Positions 1 to 9,143 are shown, counted from the stretch's first letter. The stretch: 64,000 nucleotides of DNA from Pseudomonadota bacterium (GCA_018242445.1 JAFEBW010000007.1:1-64000), one strand, 5' to 3'. The notes: generated by a model from the letters alone, not told the origin. Translations and numbers: made by a program.

Positions 1-2
1 AC

Positions 3-26
3 GGGGGGGGGGGGGGGGGCTAGAAT
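3..26 (+). promoter_or_regulatory. Poly-G tract followed by a -10-like hexamer
   Basis: Seventeen consecutive G (3-19) and one C are followed by TAGAAT (21-26), a good match to a sigma70 -10 box. The small gene starting at 89 lies about 60 bases downstream. A -35 box at normal spacing would end at the window edge, so the G-run would fill nearly the whole spacer. Such tracts are known in phase-variable promoters, but a run at the very start of a window can also be a sequencing or assembly artefact. The promoter call is inference. Confidence 0.35.
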
Positions 27-88
27 GCGCCGCCCTTGCCAGCAATACCGCAAGGTGCCTAGTCAACGTTCAACTTGGGGAGACATAC

Positions 89-313
89 ATGAAAATTACT
101 GGGGCAACTGCCGCTGTCGTATTTGCGGTTGGTATGTGCGTATCGGCTGCAAGCAGCGCAACGAGCACCGTGATCTTGCCGGGCGGCGTTACTGTCACCT
201 GCCCGAATAGCTGTGTCATTACTTCTGACGGGAATGGCGGCATCAGCATCAGCGATTCCGGCGGCGCGCAAATCATCATGCATTTTCCGCCACCCAAAGG
301 TGTGCAGAAGTAG
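89..313 (+). CDS. Small exported protein of unknown function
   Basis: A 74-residue protein. Residues 1 to about 23 look like a Sec signal peptide: Lys2, a hydrophobic stretch, and a likely cleavage after an Ala/Ser-rich segment. The mature part is about 50 residues and rich in Gly, Ser and Val, with a single pair of cysteines in the motif CPNSC that could form a disulfide. A purine-rich ribosome site (GGGGAG, about 8 bases before the ATG at 89) supports this start. I do not recognise the family. It stands alone, and a strong hairpin follows it. Confidence 0.6.
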   Translation: MKITGATAAVVFAVGMCVSAASSATSTVILPGGVTVTCPNSCVITSDGNGGISISDSGGAQIIMHFPPPKGVQK

Positions 314-324
314 TGTGTTGAAGT

Positions 325-367
325 AAGTCGTCGACGCTCGGATGTGCTATGCGGGCGTCGACGACTT
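325..367. terminator. 13-bp perfect inverted repeat (terminator-like hairpin)
   Basis: AAGTCGTCGACGC at 325-337 is perfectly complementary to 355-367, with a 17-base loop. It starts 11 bases after the stop of the preceding small gene. No T-run follows, so it is not a textbook intrinsic terminator. It could protect the 3' end of that mRNA, terminate weakly, or be an operator for the next gene. Confidence 0.5.
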
Positions 368-535
368 GACAATAGCTTTCGGATCGATTCTCGACCTCAA
401 TCGCAAAACTGCAATAGTACCTAGTCTGACGAAATTTTAACAAACTGCGCGAAAGGCCATGATTCGATCGATATTTATCCCAAGGTTGGGATTGCATTTC
501 GCCATAATTGCCAAGCAACCCAACTCATTTTTCAT

Positions 536-1261
536 ATGAACAAAAAAACCATTTGGTTCAGTTTCGGCGCATTGTTCATCTTTGCGTCATGCGCTTTTTT
601 TCTGGCACGACACATCGAAAATCCGGATATTCATTCCAAATTTGCAGTAGCGTCTTCGAGCGACGAAGAAGGCTTGCGCGCGGCCGCCGACGGCGCCATC
701 ACGCGAACCAACGAGAAACCTCCTATCAGTTCGGCACATTCAGATTCTTCGTCGCGCACAGCAATCACCACGTTGACAGACGGTGGTAATGTCAGCTCAT
801 ACAACAGCGCAAGGACAAATACCAAATATCTCCCAATTGAACGAGGCCTCATGCATGGTCAAAGCATGGACGCCGCATCAGCGCGGAACTACCTCCAATC
901 GAAACGTTTCGATAGTTTCATGCGCGCATTCCAGAAAGAGATGTCAGGCGATCCGCTTGCCAGTGATCTGGCAAACACATATTCGACGGCCATGAAAGGC
1001 CAATTCAACGCATCGGAAAATCAGTTGAAACTACAGGACTTTGCTTGTGGCCTAACGCTTTGCATGGGTAATGTCATATCCAGCGATCAGGCAGCCTACG
1101 ACAAGTGGGTCAACGCGTTCGGAAGTAATAAGAGTACACCCAATTTCAGCTACTCCGACTACGAGGTAGATGACGGCGACGGCGTCATTGAACATCGTTT
1201 CATTTTCTCCACCGATCCGAAATCAAGATCCATCTACTTGCCATCGCAACCTGGCCACTGA
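536..1261 (+). CDS. Membrane-anchored or exported protein of unknown function
   Basis: A 241-residue protein. Residues 5-25 form one hydrophobic segment after a positive MNKKT start, so it is either a signal peptide or, more likely, a single N-terminal anchor with the rest in the periplasm. Residues 40-90 are low-complexity and Ser/Thr/Ala-rich. The C-terminal half holds a CGLTLC motif that may be disulfide-bonded and resembles secreted proteins of xanthomonads, but I cannot name a family. No clear ribosome site precedes the ATG. Its base composition is more AT-rich than the operons downstream, hinting at a recent arrival. No gene follows until the anti-sigma gene on the other strand. Confidence 0.6.
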   Translation: MNKKTIWFSFGALFIFASCAFFLARHIENPDIHSKFAVASSSDEEGLRAAADGAITRTNEKPPISSAHSDSSSRTAITTLTDGGNVSSYNSARTNTKYLPIERGLMHGQSMDAASARNYLQSKRFDSFMRAFQKEMSGDPLASDLANTYSTAMKGQFNASENQLKLQDFACGLTLCMGNVISSDQAAYDKWVNAFGSNKSTPNFSYSDYEVDDGDGVIEHRFIFSTDPKSRSIYLPSQPGH

Positions 1262-1413
1262 GATCAAGAATAACAACCACAACAATCATCAATCGACTGG
1301 GCCGCAGCAGTCCACGATATCTGCTGAGATATTAACCGCCGGCATCCACGAGGGTGCGTTGGCGACGCCGCCGTTCGTGGCGGAGGCGCTGGCCGGCTGA
1401 GGCACGGATCGCG

Positions 1414-1629
1414 TCAGTCGCCCTCGCGCAGCCGCCTCAACGCCAGGCGGATCGCGGCGAACTGCCTTGCGACGTTGCGGCAATGCCGGCACAGCGCCAG
1501 ATGCAGGCGCAGTTTCACGGCATCGGCACGGCCGAGCGGCGCATCCTCGCGGCGCGACAACAGCTTCGACGCATGCCGGCAGTCGATCATCGCCACGCCG
1601 TCGCCGGGCTCCTTCGCGGGCGCGCTCAT
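1414..1629 (-). CDS. Short soluble anti-sigma factor (ZAS/zf-HC2 type)
   Basis: A 71-residue protein. It carries His43-X3-Cys47-X2-Cys50, the zinc-binding core of ZAS anti-sigma factors, plus an upstream Cys17. No membrane segment is visible, so it should act in the cytoplasm by binding the ECF sigma factor encoded just upstream. Its ATG overlaps the sigma gene's TGA (ATGA, 1626-1629), so the two are translationally coupled and made in matched amounts. In ZAS proteins a thiol or metal signal at the Cys/His cluster can release the sigma factor. That would suit a locus for metal or thiol stress, but the signal here is inference. Confidence 0.8.
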   Translation of the reverse strand: MSAPAKEPGDGVAMIDCRHASKLLSRREDAPLGRADAVKLRLHLALCRHCRNVARQFAAIRLALRRLREGD

Positions 1630-2210
1630 GCGCCCGCTCCCGCGGGCGCGAAGCCGCCTTTTTCCAGACAGACTCTCAGCATGACCCGCGCCCGGTAGAG
1701 TTGCACCCACACGTTGGACGACGTCAGGCCCAGATCCTTGCACAGCTCGGCGGTGTCGGCGCCGAGCACCTCGCGCAGCACGAACACCTGGCCGATCTTC
1801 CGCGGCAGCTTGTCCACGCAGGCGCGCACCGCGGCGAGGAAGGCATCCTGCGCGCACAACTGCTCGGGGTCGGGCGTCTGCGATGGCGCCTGCATCCAGT
1901 GGCCGCCGCGATCGAACAGCGGAGCGAAATCCTCCGCGTCGTCGTCCGTCGTTTCCAGCGGCTGCTCGCGCCACTGCCGGCGCAGGTGATCGACGATGCG
2001 GTTCTTCAGGATCGTGGTCAGCCACGTGCGCAGCGCGCTGTCGCCGCGAAAGGAGGCGCGGCGCTCGTAAGCCTGGGTGATGGTGTCGGACACCATGTCC
2101 TCGGCGAGGTGCTCGTCGCGCAACTGCATCCGCGCGATCTTCAGCAGGTAGGCGCGCTGCCCGGCGAGCTGCTGGAAGTCGGGTGGCGCGCTCATGGTGG
2201 CCTTGGGCAT
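1626..2210 (-). CDS. ECF-type RNA polymerase sigma factor
   Basis: A 194-residue sigma-70-family protein of ECF type. Region 2 is visible around residues 20-85, including the segment DMVSDTITQAYERRASFRGD. Region 4 is at about residues 125-180, where the helix-turn-helix segment reads LGLTSSNVWVQLYRARVML. I chose the ATG at 2210; an internal ATG at 2195 is an alternative with a similar ribosome site. The gene is divergent from bufA, with a 208-base gap between the start codons. ECF factors beside DUF2282/DUF692/DUF2063 genes are known to switch on bufferin operons. Its target is most simply the promoter in that gap, and the anti-sigma gene is co-transcribed. Confidence 0.9.
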   Translation of the reverse strand: MPKATMSAPPDFQQLAGQRAYLLKIARMQLRDEHLAEDMVSDTITQAYERRASFRGDSALRTWLTTILKNRIVDHLRRQWREQPLETTDDDAEDFAPLFDRGGHWMQAPSQTPDPEQLCAQDAFLAAVRACVDKLPRKIGQVFVLREVLGADTAELCKDLGLTSSNVWVQLYRARVMLRVCLEKGGFAPAGAGA

Positions 2211-2305
2211 GGGGGTTCCGTGCGTTGCGCGGGCCGGCAACCGCCGACCCATCGCATGGGCGATGATAGCCAATCCTGCTGCATGGACGTGCCGCCGCAG
2301 GGGCT

Positions 2306-2331
2306 TGTAAGGAAATGTCCACCCACCCGTC
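2306..2331 (+). promoter_or_regulatory. Candidate ECF-sigma promoter of the bufferin operon
   Basis: TGTAAGG (2306-2312) and CGTC (2328-2331) are separated by 15 bases. This is the shape of an ECF promoter: an AAC-like -35 core and a CGTC-type -10. It lies about 88 bases upstream of the bufA start in the gap facing the ECF sigma gene. The assignment is by pattern and position only. Confidence 0.45.
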
Positions 2332-2418
2332 CGATGCATGCGCGCCGGAAAGCGTTTCGACGACGAAACGCAGCCGGCGCGCCCATCACCATCCCGCCAT
2401 CACTCGTTGGAGAACGCC

Positions 2419-2685
2419 ATGAATACCCGCAACGCCCTGTTGCTTGCCGCCGCCGCCAGTCTGTTCGCCATGTCCACCGCCACGCTGGCCGCCGACAAGG
2501 ATCACGCCGATCAGGAGAAATGCTTCGGCGTGGCCAAGGCCGGCCAGAACGACTGCGCTTCCAAGTCCGGCAGCCACGCCTGCGCCGGCCAGTCGAAGAA
2601 GGACAACGACCCGGGCGATTTCAAGTTCGTCGCCAAGGGCACCTGCAAGGCCATGGGCGGCATGCTGGCCGCGCCGAAGAAGTAA
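2419..2685 (+). CDS. bufA: Bufferin precursor peptide (DUF2282)
   Basis: An 88-residue precursor. Residues 1-25 are a Sec signal peptide ending in TLAA. The core has four cysteines (35, 46, 55, 76) in the family context [12 protein letters not shown], then HACAGQS, then GTCKAMGG. Established for bufferins: these signal-peptide-bearing RiPPs are modified in the cytoplasm by the BufB-BufC pair at core cysteines, exported, and bind copper. The ATG at 2419 is chosen because GGAG lies 6 bases upstream and the signal peptide begins there; the reading frame stays open further upstream but has no signal. A hairpin separates it from bufB. Which metal it handles here is inference. Confidence 0.92.
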   Translation: MNTRNALLLAAAASLFAMSTATLAADKDHADQEKCFGVAKAGQNDCASKSGSHACAGQSKKDNDPGDFKFVAKGTCKAMGGMLAAPKK

Positions 2686-2692
2686 GCCGGCG

Positions 2693-2724
2693 GCGGGCGT
2701 TGCAACCGGAATGGCGACGCCCGC
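2693..2724 (+). promoter_or_regulatory. Hairpin between bufA and bufB
   Basis: GCGGGCGT (2693-2700) pairs perfectly with ACGCCCGC (2717-2724) across a 16-base loop, directly after the bufA stop. BufB has no good ribosome site after it. An intercistronic stem like this can stabilise the upstream message or cut read-through, giving much more precursor than enzyme, as RiPP operons need. The role is inference. Confidence 0.4.
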
Positions 2725-2736
2725 TCCCTGCCTGCC

Positions 2737-3594
2737 ATGAACCTCCCCGCACGCCAGCACCCGCCACGTCTGCCTGCCGGCATCGGCTTGCGCGCGCCGC
2801 ATTACCGCGACCTGCTGGAACGTCCGGCCTGCGTGGGCTGGCTGGAAGCGCACAGCGAAAACTTTCTGGGCGACGGCGGCTACGACCTGCATGTGTTGAC
2901 GAGCTTGCGCGAACGCTACCCGATCGCCCTGCACGGCGTCGGCCTGGGATTGGGTTCGGTGCACGGCTTCGATGGCGAACATCTCGCGCGCATCGCGGGT
3001 TTGGTTGATCGGATCGATCCGTTGCTCGTCTCCGAGCACCTGTGCTGGAACGCCACCGCCGATCGCACGTTCAACGACCTGTTGCCCTTGCCCTTCACCG
3101 AAGCCGCCCTCGCGCTGGTGTGCTCGCGCGTGCAACGGATGCAGGACACGCTGCGCAGGCCCATCCTGATCGAGAACATCTCCACCTGCCTGCACTATGC
3201 GGACTCGCCGCTGTCGGAAGCCGATTTCCTCAACGCGCTGGCGCGCCGCAGCGGCTGCGGCATCCTGCTCGACGTCAACAACCTGTACGTCAACCAGCGC
3301 AATCACGGCGAGGATGCGGCGGCGGTCATCGACGCCATCGACCCGCGCCATGTCGGCGAAATCCATCTCGCCGGCCACCTCGTCACCGAACTGGCGGTGA
3401 TCGATCACCACGGCGATCGCGTCTGCGCGGACGTGTGGAACCTTTACCGGCGCGCGCTGCGGCGCTGCGGCGATGCGCCGACCCTGGTCGAATGGGACAC
3501 CGACGTGCCCGCGCTCGATGCGCTGCTGGATGAAGCCGCGCTCGCCGATGCCTGCCGCAACGCGATCCTGCGGGAGACGGCCCATGTCGCTTGA
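2737..3594 (+). CDS. bufB: Multinuclear iron oxidative enzyme BufB (DUF692/MNIO)
   Basis: A 285-residue TIM-barrel enzyme of the DUF692 (MNIO) family, normal length. The metal-ligand motifs are present in order: HSEN (His39), LHGVG (His66), SEHLC (Glu100, His101), LIENIS (Glu146), LLDVNN (Asp179, Asn181), EIHLAGH (His210, His214) and VEWDTD (Glu252). MNIO enzymes use an iron cluster and oxygen to rewrite cysteines of their precursor; here the substrate should be BufA. It acts with the partner encoded next, whose start overlaps this gene by 11 bases. The start codon lacks a strong ribosome site, which suggests low translation relative to bufA. Confidence 0.93.
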   Translation: MNLPARQHPPRLPAGIGLRAPHYRDLLERPACVGWLEAHSENFLGDGGYDLHVLTSLRERYPIALHGVGLGLGSVHGFDGEHLARIAGLVDRIDPLLVSEHLCWNATADRTFNDLLPLPFTEAALALVCSRVQRMQDTLRRPILIENISTCLHYADSPLSEADFLNALARRSGCGILLDVNNLYVNQRNHGEDAAAVIDAIDPRHVGEIHLAGHLVTELAVIDHHGDRVCADVWNLYRRALRRCGDAPTLVEWDTDVPALDALLDEAALADACRNAILRETAHVA

Positions 3595-4363
3595 GACGGT
3601 GCAAAACGACGTCGCGGACGCCTTGCGCGATCGCGCCCGGACGGCGGCCTTGTTGCCGGCATTGCGCGACCCCGATGGCCGCGCCGCCGAGCGCGTGGCG
3701 CTGTACCGCGGCAACCTCGTCGCGGCGTGGCGCAAAACGCTCGCGAACGCCTACCCGGTGCTGCGCGCCATCGTCGGCGAGGAGTACTTCGAGGCGCTCG
3801 CGCAGGTCTACGGCCAGGCTCACCCGAGCACGAGCGGCGACCTCAACCGCTTCGGCGAACACCTGTCCGCATTCCTCGCCGACTTCGCGCCCGCGCAGTC
3901 GTTGCCTTATCTGCCCGACATGGCGGCGCTGGAATGGCTGGCGCACCGCGCGCATTACGCTGCCGATGCCGTTCCCGTCACCCGCAGCGCGATCGCGGCG
4001 CTGACGCCGGCCGCGCTGCTGGATGCCTGCTTCGACCTGCATCCGGCCTGCGGCTGGATCGATTCGCGCTTTCCGCTGGCGACGATCTGGCGCGCGCACC
4101 AGCCCGATGCGCATGTCGATCTGCCAGGACAGCCCATCGCCGGCGAGATCGCGCTGGTGGCGCGGCCGCGCTGGCGGGCGACGGTCGTTGCCGCCCGCTG
4201 CGCCGATGTCGCCGCGTTGGCCGCCTTGCGCGAAGGCCGCACCGTGCAGGATGCATTCATGGCCGGGATGGCGATCGACGCCGATTTCGACCCCGCCGCG
4301 GCGTGGGTGCGCTGGCTCGACTTGAACCTGTTGACGCGCATGCAGCACGCGCCTCCGGGCTGA
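3584..4363 (+). CDS. bufC: BufC partner protein (DUF2063)
   Basis: A 259-residue protein of the DUF2063 family, the usual partner of DUF692 enzymes. The N-terminal part (about 1-95) is the DUF2063 helical domain with the segment [25 protein letters not shown] (residues about 33-57); its role in known systems is to bind the precursor and present it to the MNIO enzyme. The C-terminal part is more divergent. The ATG at 3584 lies 11 bases inside the end of bufB, a coupling that favours equimolar BufB-BufC. No frameshift or truncation is seen. Confidence 0.9.
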   Translation: MSLETVQNDVADALRDRARTAALLPALRDPDGRAAERVALYRGNLVAAWRKTLANAYPVLRAIVGEEYFEALAQVYGQAHPSTSGDLNRFGEHLSAFLADFAPAQSLPYLPDMAALEWLAHRAHYAADAVPVTRSAIAALTPAALLDACFDLHPACGWIDSRFPLATIWRAHQPDAHVDLPGQPIAGEIALVARPRWRATVVAARCADVAALAALREGRTVQDAFMAGMAIDADFDPAAAWVRWLDLNLLTRMQHAPPG

Positions 4364-4465
4364 ATCGCCGCACGCGGCCATGCGCCGAAGTTTCACGCCC
4401 TGCGCGGCGCATGCGCGCGTTCGCAAGGCATCACGCGACTCCACGCCACCCTTCCGAGGCATCCC

Positions 4466-4966
4466 ATGTGCGCATTCCGCACCTTGCATCGCTGGACCAC
4501 GCTCGCGCCATGCGATCACGTCGCGACCGACTGGGTCGGCTCCGCCCTGCTGCTGTTCCTGCGCGTGTACGTGGGCTGGCAGTTTTTCGCGTCGGGGCTG
4601 GAAAAACTGCACGACTGGAGCGCCACGCTGGCGCTGTTCCATCAGGAATACCACGTGCCCCTGCTGCCGCCGACGCTGGCCGCGTATGCCGGCGCGTTCG
4701 GCGAGCTGGCGTTTCCGGCGCTGCTGTTCGTCGGCATCGGCACGCGCGCGGCGGCGCTGGGCCTGTTCGCGGTGAACGCGATGGCGGTGCTCTCCTATCC
4801 GGTCCTGTTCACCCTCGACTGCCCGGCGGCGATCAACGACCACAAGTACTGGGCGATCGGCATCGCCACGATCTTCTGCTTCGGCGGCGGGCGCGCATCG
4901 CTGGATGCCTTGTTGAGCCGCCACGCCGCAGGTGCCTGCGACGTGGGCCGGGCGCGTGCGCGTTGA
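4466..4966 (+). CDS. DoxX-family membrane protein of the bufferin locus
   Basis: A 166-residue inner-membrane protein with four hydrophobic segments at about 25-45, 66-88, 90-115 and 125-145. The first carries the DoxX signature FLRVYVGWQFFASGLEKL. A GAGG sequence 7 bases upstream supports the ATG at 4466. It sits 102 bases after bufC in the same direction. DoxX proteins are frequent neighbours of DUF2282/DUF692/DUF2063 genes, probably serving the redox state or export of the product; the exact role is not known. The C-terminal 20 residues are Ala/Arg-rich and look non-functional. Confidence 0.85.
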   Translation: MCAFRTLHRWTTLAPCDHVATDWVGSALLLFLRVYVGWQFFASGLEKLHDWSATLALFHQEYHVPLLPPTLAAYAGAFGELAFPALLFVGIGTRAAALGLFAVNAMAVLSYPVLFTLDCPAAINDHKYWAIGIATIFCFGGGRASLDALLSRHAAGACDVGRARAR

Positions 4967-4988
4967 AGGCAATCGGTTGCGCTGCGCC

Positions 4989-5803
<815 letters not shown>

Positions 5804-5978
5804 CGCCCACGCAGCTCGTCGTCGCCGCGCCGCACCGACGTCAACGGCGGGGCGGCCCGTTTGAATCGGCGAGGCGGGCGTCCGGCAAACGGCGGCTCGC
5901 GGCCTTCACCGCCTCCTCGCGTACCAGCCCGAGGCATCGGGCTCGCGTTGCCGCGCCTTGCAATCCGGAGCGATCAGC

Positions 5979-7499
5979 ATGTCCCTTGCGCTCGTCCACA
6001 GCCGCGCCCGCGAAGGCGTGCAGGCACCCGCGGTGCGGGTCGAAGTGCACCTGTCCGGCGGCTTGCCGCACACCGCCATCGTCGGCCTGCCCGAGGCGGC
6101 GGTGCGCGAGAGCAAGGATCGCGTGCATGCGGCCATCCAGAACGCGCAATTCGAGTATCCGGCACGGCGCATCACCATCAACCTCGCGCCCGCCGACCTG
6201 CCCAAGGATGGCGCGCGCTTCGACCTGCCGATCGCGCTGGGCATCCTCGCGGCCACCGGGCAGATTCCGGGTGAAGCGTTGGCGACGTGCGAGTTTCTCG
6301 GCGAACTGGCGCTGACCGGCGAGCTGCGCGCGGTGGATGGCGTGTTGCCGACGGCGATCGCGGCGAAAGCGGCGGGCCGCACCCTGTTCGTGCCGCAATC
6401 CAATGGCGCCGAAGCCGCGCTGGTCGCCGCTGCCGACGTGCGCATCGCGCGCACCTTGCTGGAGATCTGTGCGCACTTGCACGGCCGCAAGATCCTCCCG
6501 GAAGCCGTGGCCGCGCCGGTCGTGGCAATCGACGATGGCCCCGATCTGGCCGACGTGCGCGGGCAGGCGCAGGCGCGGCGCGCGCTGGAAATCGCCGCCG
6601 CCGGATCGCACAACCTGCTGTTCATCGGCCCGCCCGGTTGCGGCAAGACCCTGCTCGCCTCGCGCCTGCCCGGCATCCTGCCGCCCATGTCGGAAGCCGA
6701 AGCGCTGCAGACCGCGGCGATCGCGTCGGTCAGCGGGCGCGGCCTCGACCTCGCGCACTGGCAGCAGCGGCCCTGGCGCGCGCCGCACCATACCGCCAGC
6801 GCGGTCGCGCTGGTCGGCGGCGGTGCCGATCCGCGCCCGGGCGAAATCTCGCTCGCCCACCACGGCGTGCTGTTTCTCGACGAACTGGCCGAATGGGATC
6901 GCTACACGCTGGACGTGTTGCGCGAGCCGCTGGAATCCGGGCGCGTGCTGATCTCGCGGGCGGCGCGGCAGGCGGAGTTCCCGGCGCGCTTCCAGTTGGT
7001 CGCGGCGATGAACCCGTGCCCCTGCGGCTGGGCCGGCGATGCGTCCTCGCGCTGCCGCTGCACCGCCGAGCAGACCGCGCGTTACCGAGCGCGCGTGTCG
7101 GGGCCGTTGCTGGATCGCATCGACCTGCACGTGGCGGTGCCGCGCCTGGCGCACGCCGACCTGCGCCCGGACGCCGCGCCGGGCGAGGATTCATCGACCG
7201 TGCGCGCGCGCGTCATGCGGGCGCGAGCCGTGCAGCTGCGCCGCTCCGGCAAACCCAACGCACTGCTGGGGCAACGCGAAACCGAACGCGTCTGCCGCCT
7301 CGCGACCTCCGATCAGGCCCTGCTCGAACGCGCCATCGACGCCCTGCAACTGTCCGCGCGCGCCACCCATCGCATCCTGCGCATGGCGCGCACCATCGCC
7401 GACCTCGCCGGCAGCGAGGCCATCGTCACCGCTCACCTCGGCGAGGCCATCGGCTATCGGCAACTCGACCGCCGCCACGGCGCGAGCGCGGCGGCATGA
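5979..7499 (+). CDS. comM: ComM/YifB-family AAA+ helicase
   Basis: A 506-residue protein, normal family length. The N-terminal lid domain (ChlI-like, about 20-140) is followed by the AAA+ domain with Walker A GPPGCGKT at 217-224, Walker B VLFLDELAEW, and the Mg-chelatase-like C-terminal domain ending in HRILRMARTIADLAG. Bacterial ComM is a hexameric branch-migration helicase that promotes integration of transforming DNA. Together with dprA further along, it indicates competence for natural transformation. GGAG 8 bases upstream fixes the ATG at 5979. Confidence 0.93.
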   Translation: MSLALVHSRAREGVQAPAVRVEVHLSGGLPHTAIVGLPEAAVRESKDRVHAAIQNAQFEYPARRITINLAPADLPKDGARFDLPIALGILAATGQIPGEALATCEFLGELALTGELRAVDGVLPTAIAAKAAGRTLFVPQSNGAEAALVAAADVRIARTLLEICAHLHGRKILPEAVAAPVVAIDDGPDLADVRGQAQARRALEIAAAGSHNLLFIGPPGCGKTLLASRLPGILPPMSEAEALQTAAIASVSGRGLDLAHWQQRPWRAPHHTASAVALVGGGADPRPGEISLAHHGVLFLDELAEWDRYTLDVLREPLESGRVLISRAARQAEFPARFQLVAAMNPCPCGWAGDASSRCRCTAEQTARYRARVSGPLLDRIDLHVAVPRLAHADLRPDAAPGEDSSTVRARVMRARAVQLRRSGKPNALLGQRETERVCRLATSDQALLERAIDALQLSARATHRILRMARTIADLAGSEAIVTAHLGEAIGYRQLDRRHGASAAA

Positions 7500-7520
7500 A
7501 TCGCCACGCGAGGCAGCGGC

Positions 7521-8006
7521 TCAGCCCTCCAGCAGGCTGCGCAGCATCCACGCCGTCTTTTCGTGGATTTCCAGGCGGCGGGTGAGCAGGTCGGTGGTGG
7601 GTTGATCGCGTGCGGCCTCGACCAGCGGGAACAGTTTGCGCGCGGTGCGCGCGGCGGCTTCCTGCGCGGCGACGAGATGGCGCACCATGTCCATCGCCGC
7701 CGGCACGCCATCGACCTCCTCGATCGTCGCCAGCATCGCGAACGCCCCGTAAGTGCCCGGCGCCGGATACCCCAGCGCACGGATGCGCTCGGCGATCTCG
7801 TCCAGCGCCGTCCACTGCTCGGCGTACTGCGCCATGAACATCTGGTGCAGGCTGTTGAAGTGCGGGCCGGTGACGTTCCAGTGGAAGTTGTGGGTCATCA
7901 TGTAGACGACGTAACTGTCGGCGAGGAACACCGACAGCCCCTCGACGATGGCCTTGCGGTCCTTGTCGCCGATACCGATGTCGATCTTGGGATGGGAGCG
8001 GCTCAT
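7521..8006 (-). CDS. dps: Dps-family DNA-protection ferritin
   Basis: A 161-residue four-helix ferritin-like protein. Inter-subunit ferroxidase residues are visible: His42 in NFHWNVTG, His54, and Asp69/Glu73 in LDEIAERI. The acidic residue normally four after the second His appears to be Met58, if I align it correctly. Dps dodecamers oxidise Fe(II) with peroxide and store the iron, shielding DNA in starvation and oxidative stress. A near-perfect AGGAGG about 7 bases before the ATG at 8006 predicts strong translation. It converges on comM and has a long non-coding region upstream. Confidence 0.9.
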   Translation of the reverse strand: MSRSHPKIDIGIGDKDRKAIVEGLSVFLADSYVVYMMTHNFHWNVTGPHFNSLHQMFMAQYAEQWTALDEIAERIRALGYPAPGTYGAFAMLATIEEVDGVPAAMDMVRHLVAAQEAAARTARKLFPLVEAARDQPTTDLLTRRLEIHEKTAWMLRSLLEG

Positions 8007-8672
8007 GGTCTTCCTCCTGAGGGGATGGGTGCCGTCTGCGCATGCAAAGACGGCGGCAACACGGGGCTCGGCGACTGGCCGAGGGGCGGTTTCGATGGTG
8101 CCATCGAACGATGCCCGCTCACCGAGTTCGCGGTCAGGGTACTGCCTCGATCGGACGATTGGAAATTGATGGTTTGAAGCCCTGCGATCGATGCCATCAA
8201 TCGGCATGCGCCCGTGAAAGCCTGGCGCGTCGCGGAAGAACGACGGCAAATTCGAGGATTACCCAGCCGGCGAAAACACGCCTTCGCACAAGCTCGTGGC
8301 CAACCGTTGCAAGTGTGGTTGGATGGTGGTGGGGCACATTGCGAGGATGGAAGCGCAGATCGCCGCGACCCGGATGGGCCCCGGGCGCGGGCTGTCGCGG
8401 TGTGGCGGGATGTTGTTGCGTATCATGATCCGCCGCCAGTTCGTGTGGATGCGTGGGCTTGAACGCGGGATGGGAGAAAGAGAGGGTTACCGCCAGAATC
8501 GACCCGGATGGACGCCTTGCAGCACCGCTCGTCGGCCAAATCATCGCGCTGGGCGGATTTTGGCTCGACAACATCTTCGGCTTGACTGCGGAGCTGGACG
8601 GGGTTGGCCGGATTTGCTAGAAAAATCCCGCACGCCGCATCCGCTGCGTGATCATCAGGGGACAATCGAACC
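8007..8672. other. 666-base gap without a convincing gene
   Basis: This stretch lies between dps (leftward) and a secreted-protein gene (rightward). Open frames exist on both strands, but none has a ribosome site, a recognisable domain or a natural composition. The dps promoter must lie in its left part. I see no clear OxyR or Fur operator and no tandem repeats; a gene relic or a small RNA cannot be excluded. Confidence 0.5.
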
Positions 8673-9143
8673 ATGCGCAAGACGCTGCTCGCCGCGTTGC
8701 TGCTTGCCTTGGCCGGCCTGCCGGCCTTGGCTGCCACCTCCGACCCGGTGGTCGAGAGGCAACTGGATTCGCTCAAGCTCAAGTATCAGGTCGACAAGGA
8801 CGGCGACTACAAGCTCGTCTACGACCTCGGCAACGGCCGCACCCAGCTCGTGTGGGTACGTTCCAAGACCTACACCTACCGCTCCAACCAGATCCGCGAA
8901 ATCTGGTCGCCCGGCTACCGTTCGGCCACCGATGCCATCCCCGAACGGGTGGCCAATCGCATGCTGGACAACAGCAACGAGGTCAAGCTCGGCGGCTGGG
9001 TGAAACAGGGCAAGGTCGGCATGTTCGTGATCAAGGTGTCCACCGACGCCAGCGCCGAAGAATTGGGCGACGCCATCCGCGCCGCAGCCTCCACGGCCGA
9101 CGATCTGGAACAGGAATTTTCCGGCAAGAAAGACGAGTTCTGA
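8673..9143 (+). CDS. Exported protein, possibly YbjN-like
   Basis: A 156-residue protein. Residues 1-20 are a clear signal peptide (MRKTLLAALLLALAG, cleavage near ALA-A). The mature part alternates strands and helices: a segment YQVDKDGDYKLVYDL, then RTQLVWVRSKTYTY, a helix around PERVANRMLDNSNEVKLGGW, and KVGMFVIKVSTDASAEEL. This layout resembles the YbjN/secretion-chaperone fold, whose members often report sensory or stress roles; the match is by eye and weak. No cysteines are present. A second small exported protein follows 60 bases later, and the two may form an operon. Confidence 0.65.
   Translation: MRKTLLAALLLALAGLPALAATSDPVVERQLDSLKLKYQVDKDGDYKLVYDLGNGRTQLVWVRSKTYTYRSNQIREIWSPGYRSATDAIPERVANRMLDNSNEVKLGGWVKQGKVGMFVIKVSTDASAEELGDAIRAAASTADDLEQEFSGKKDEF

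Noticed and set aside
2386..3735. Long antisense frame opposite bufA-bufB
   Set aside because: It is a shadow of GC-rich codon bias, with no domain or ribosome site; the sense genes are clear.
8296..9003. Gene in the gap upstream of, and overlapping, the YbjN-like protein
   Set aside because: It runs across a signal-peptide gene in another frame and has no ribosome site or natural composition.
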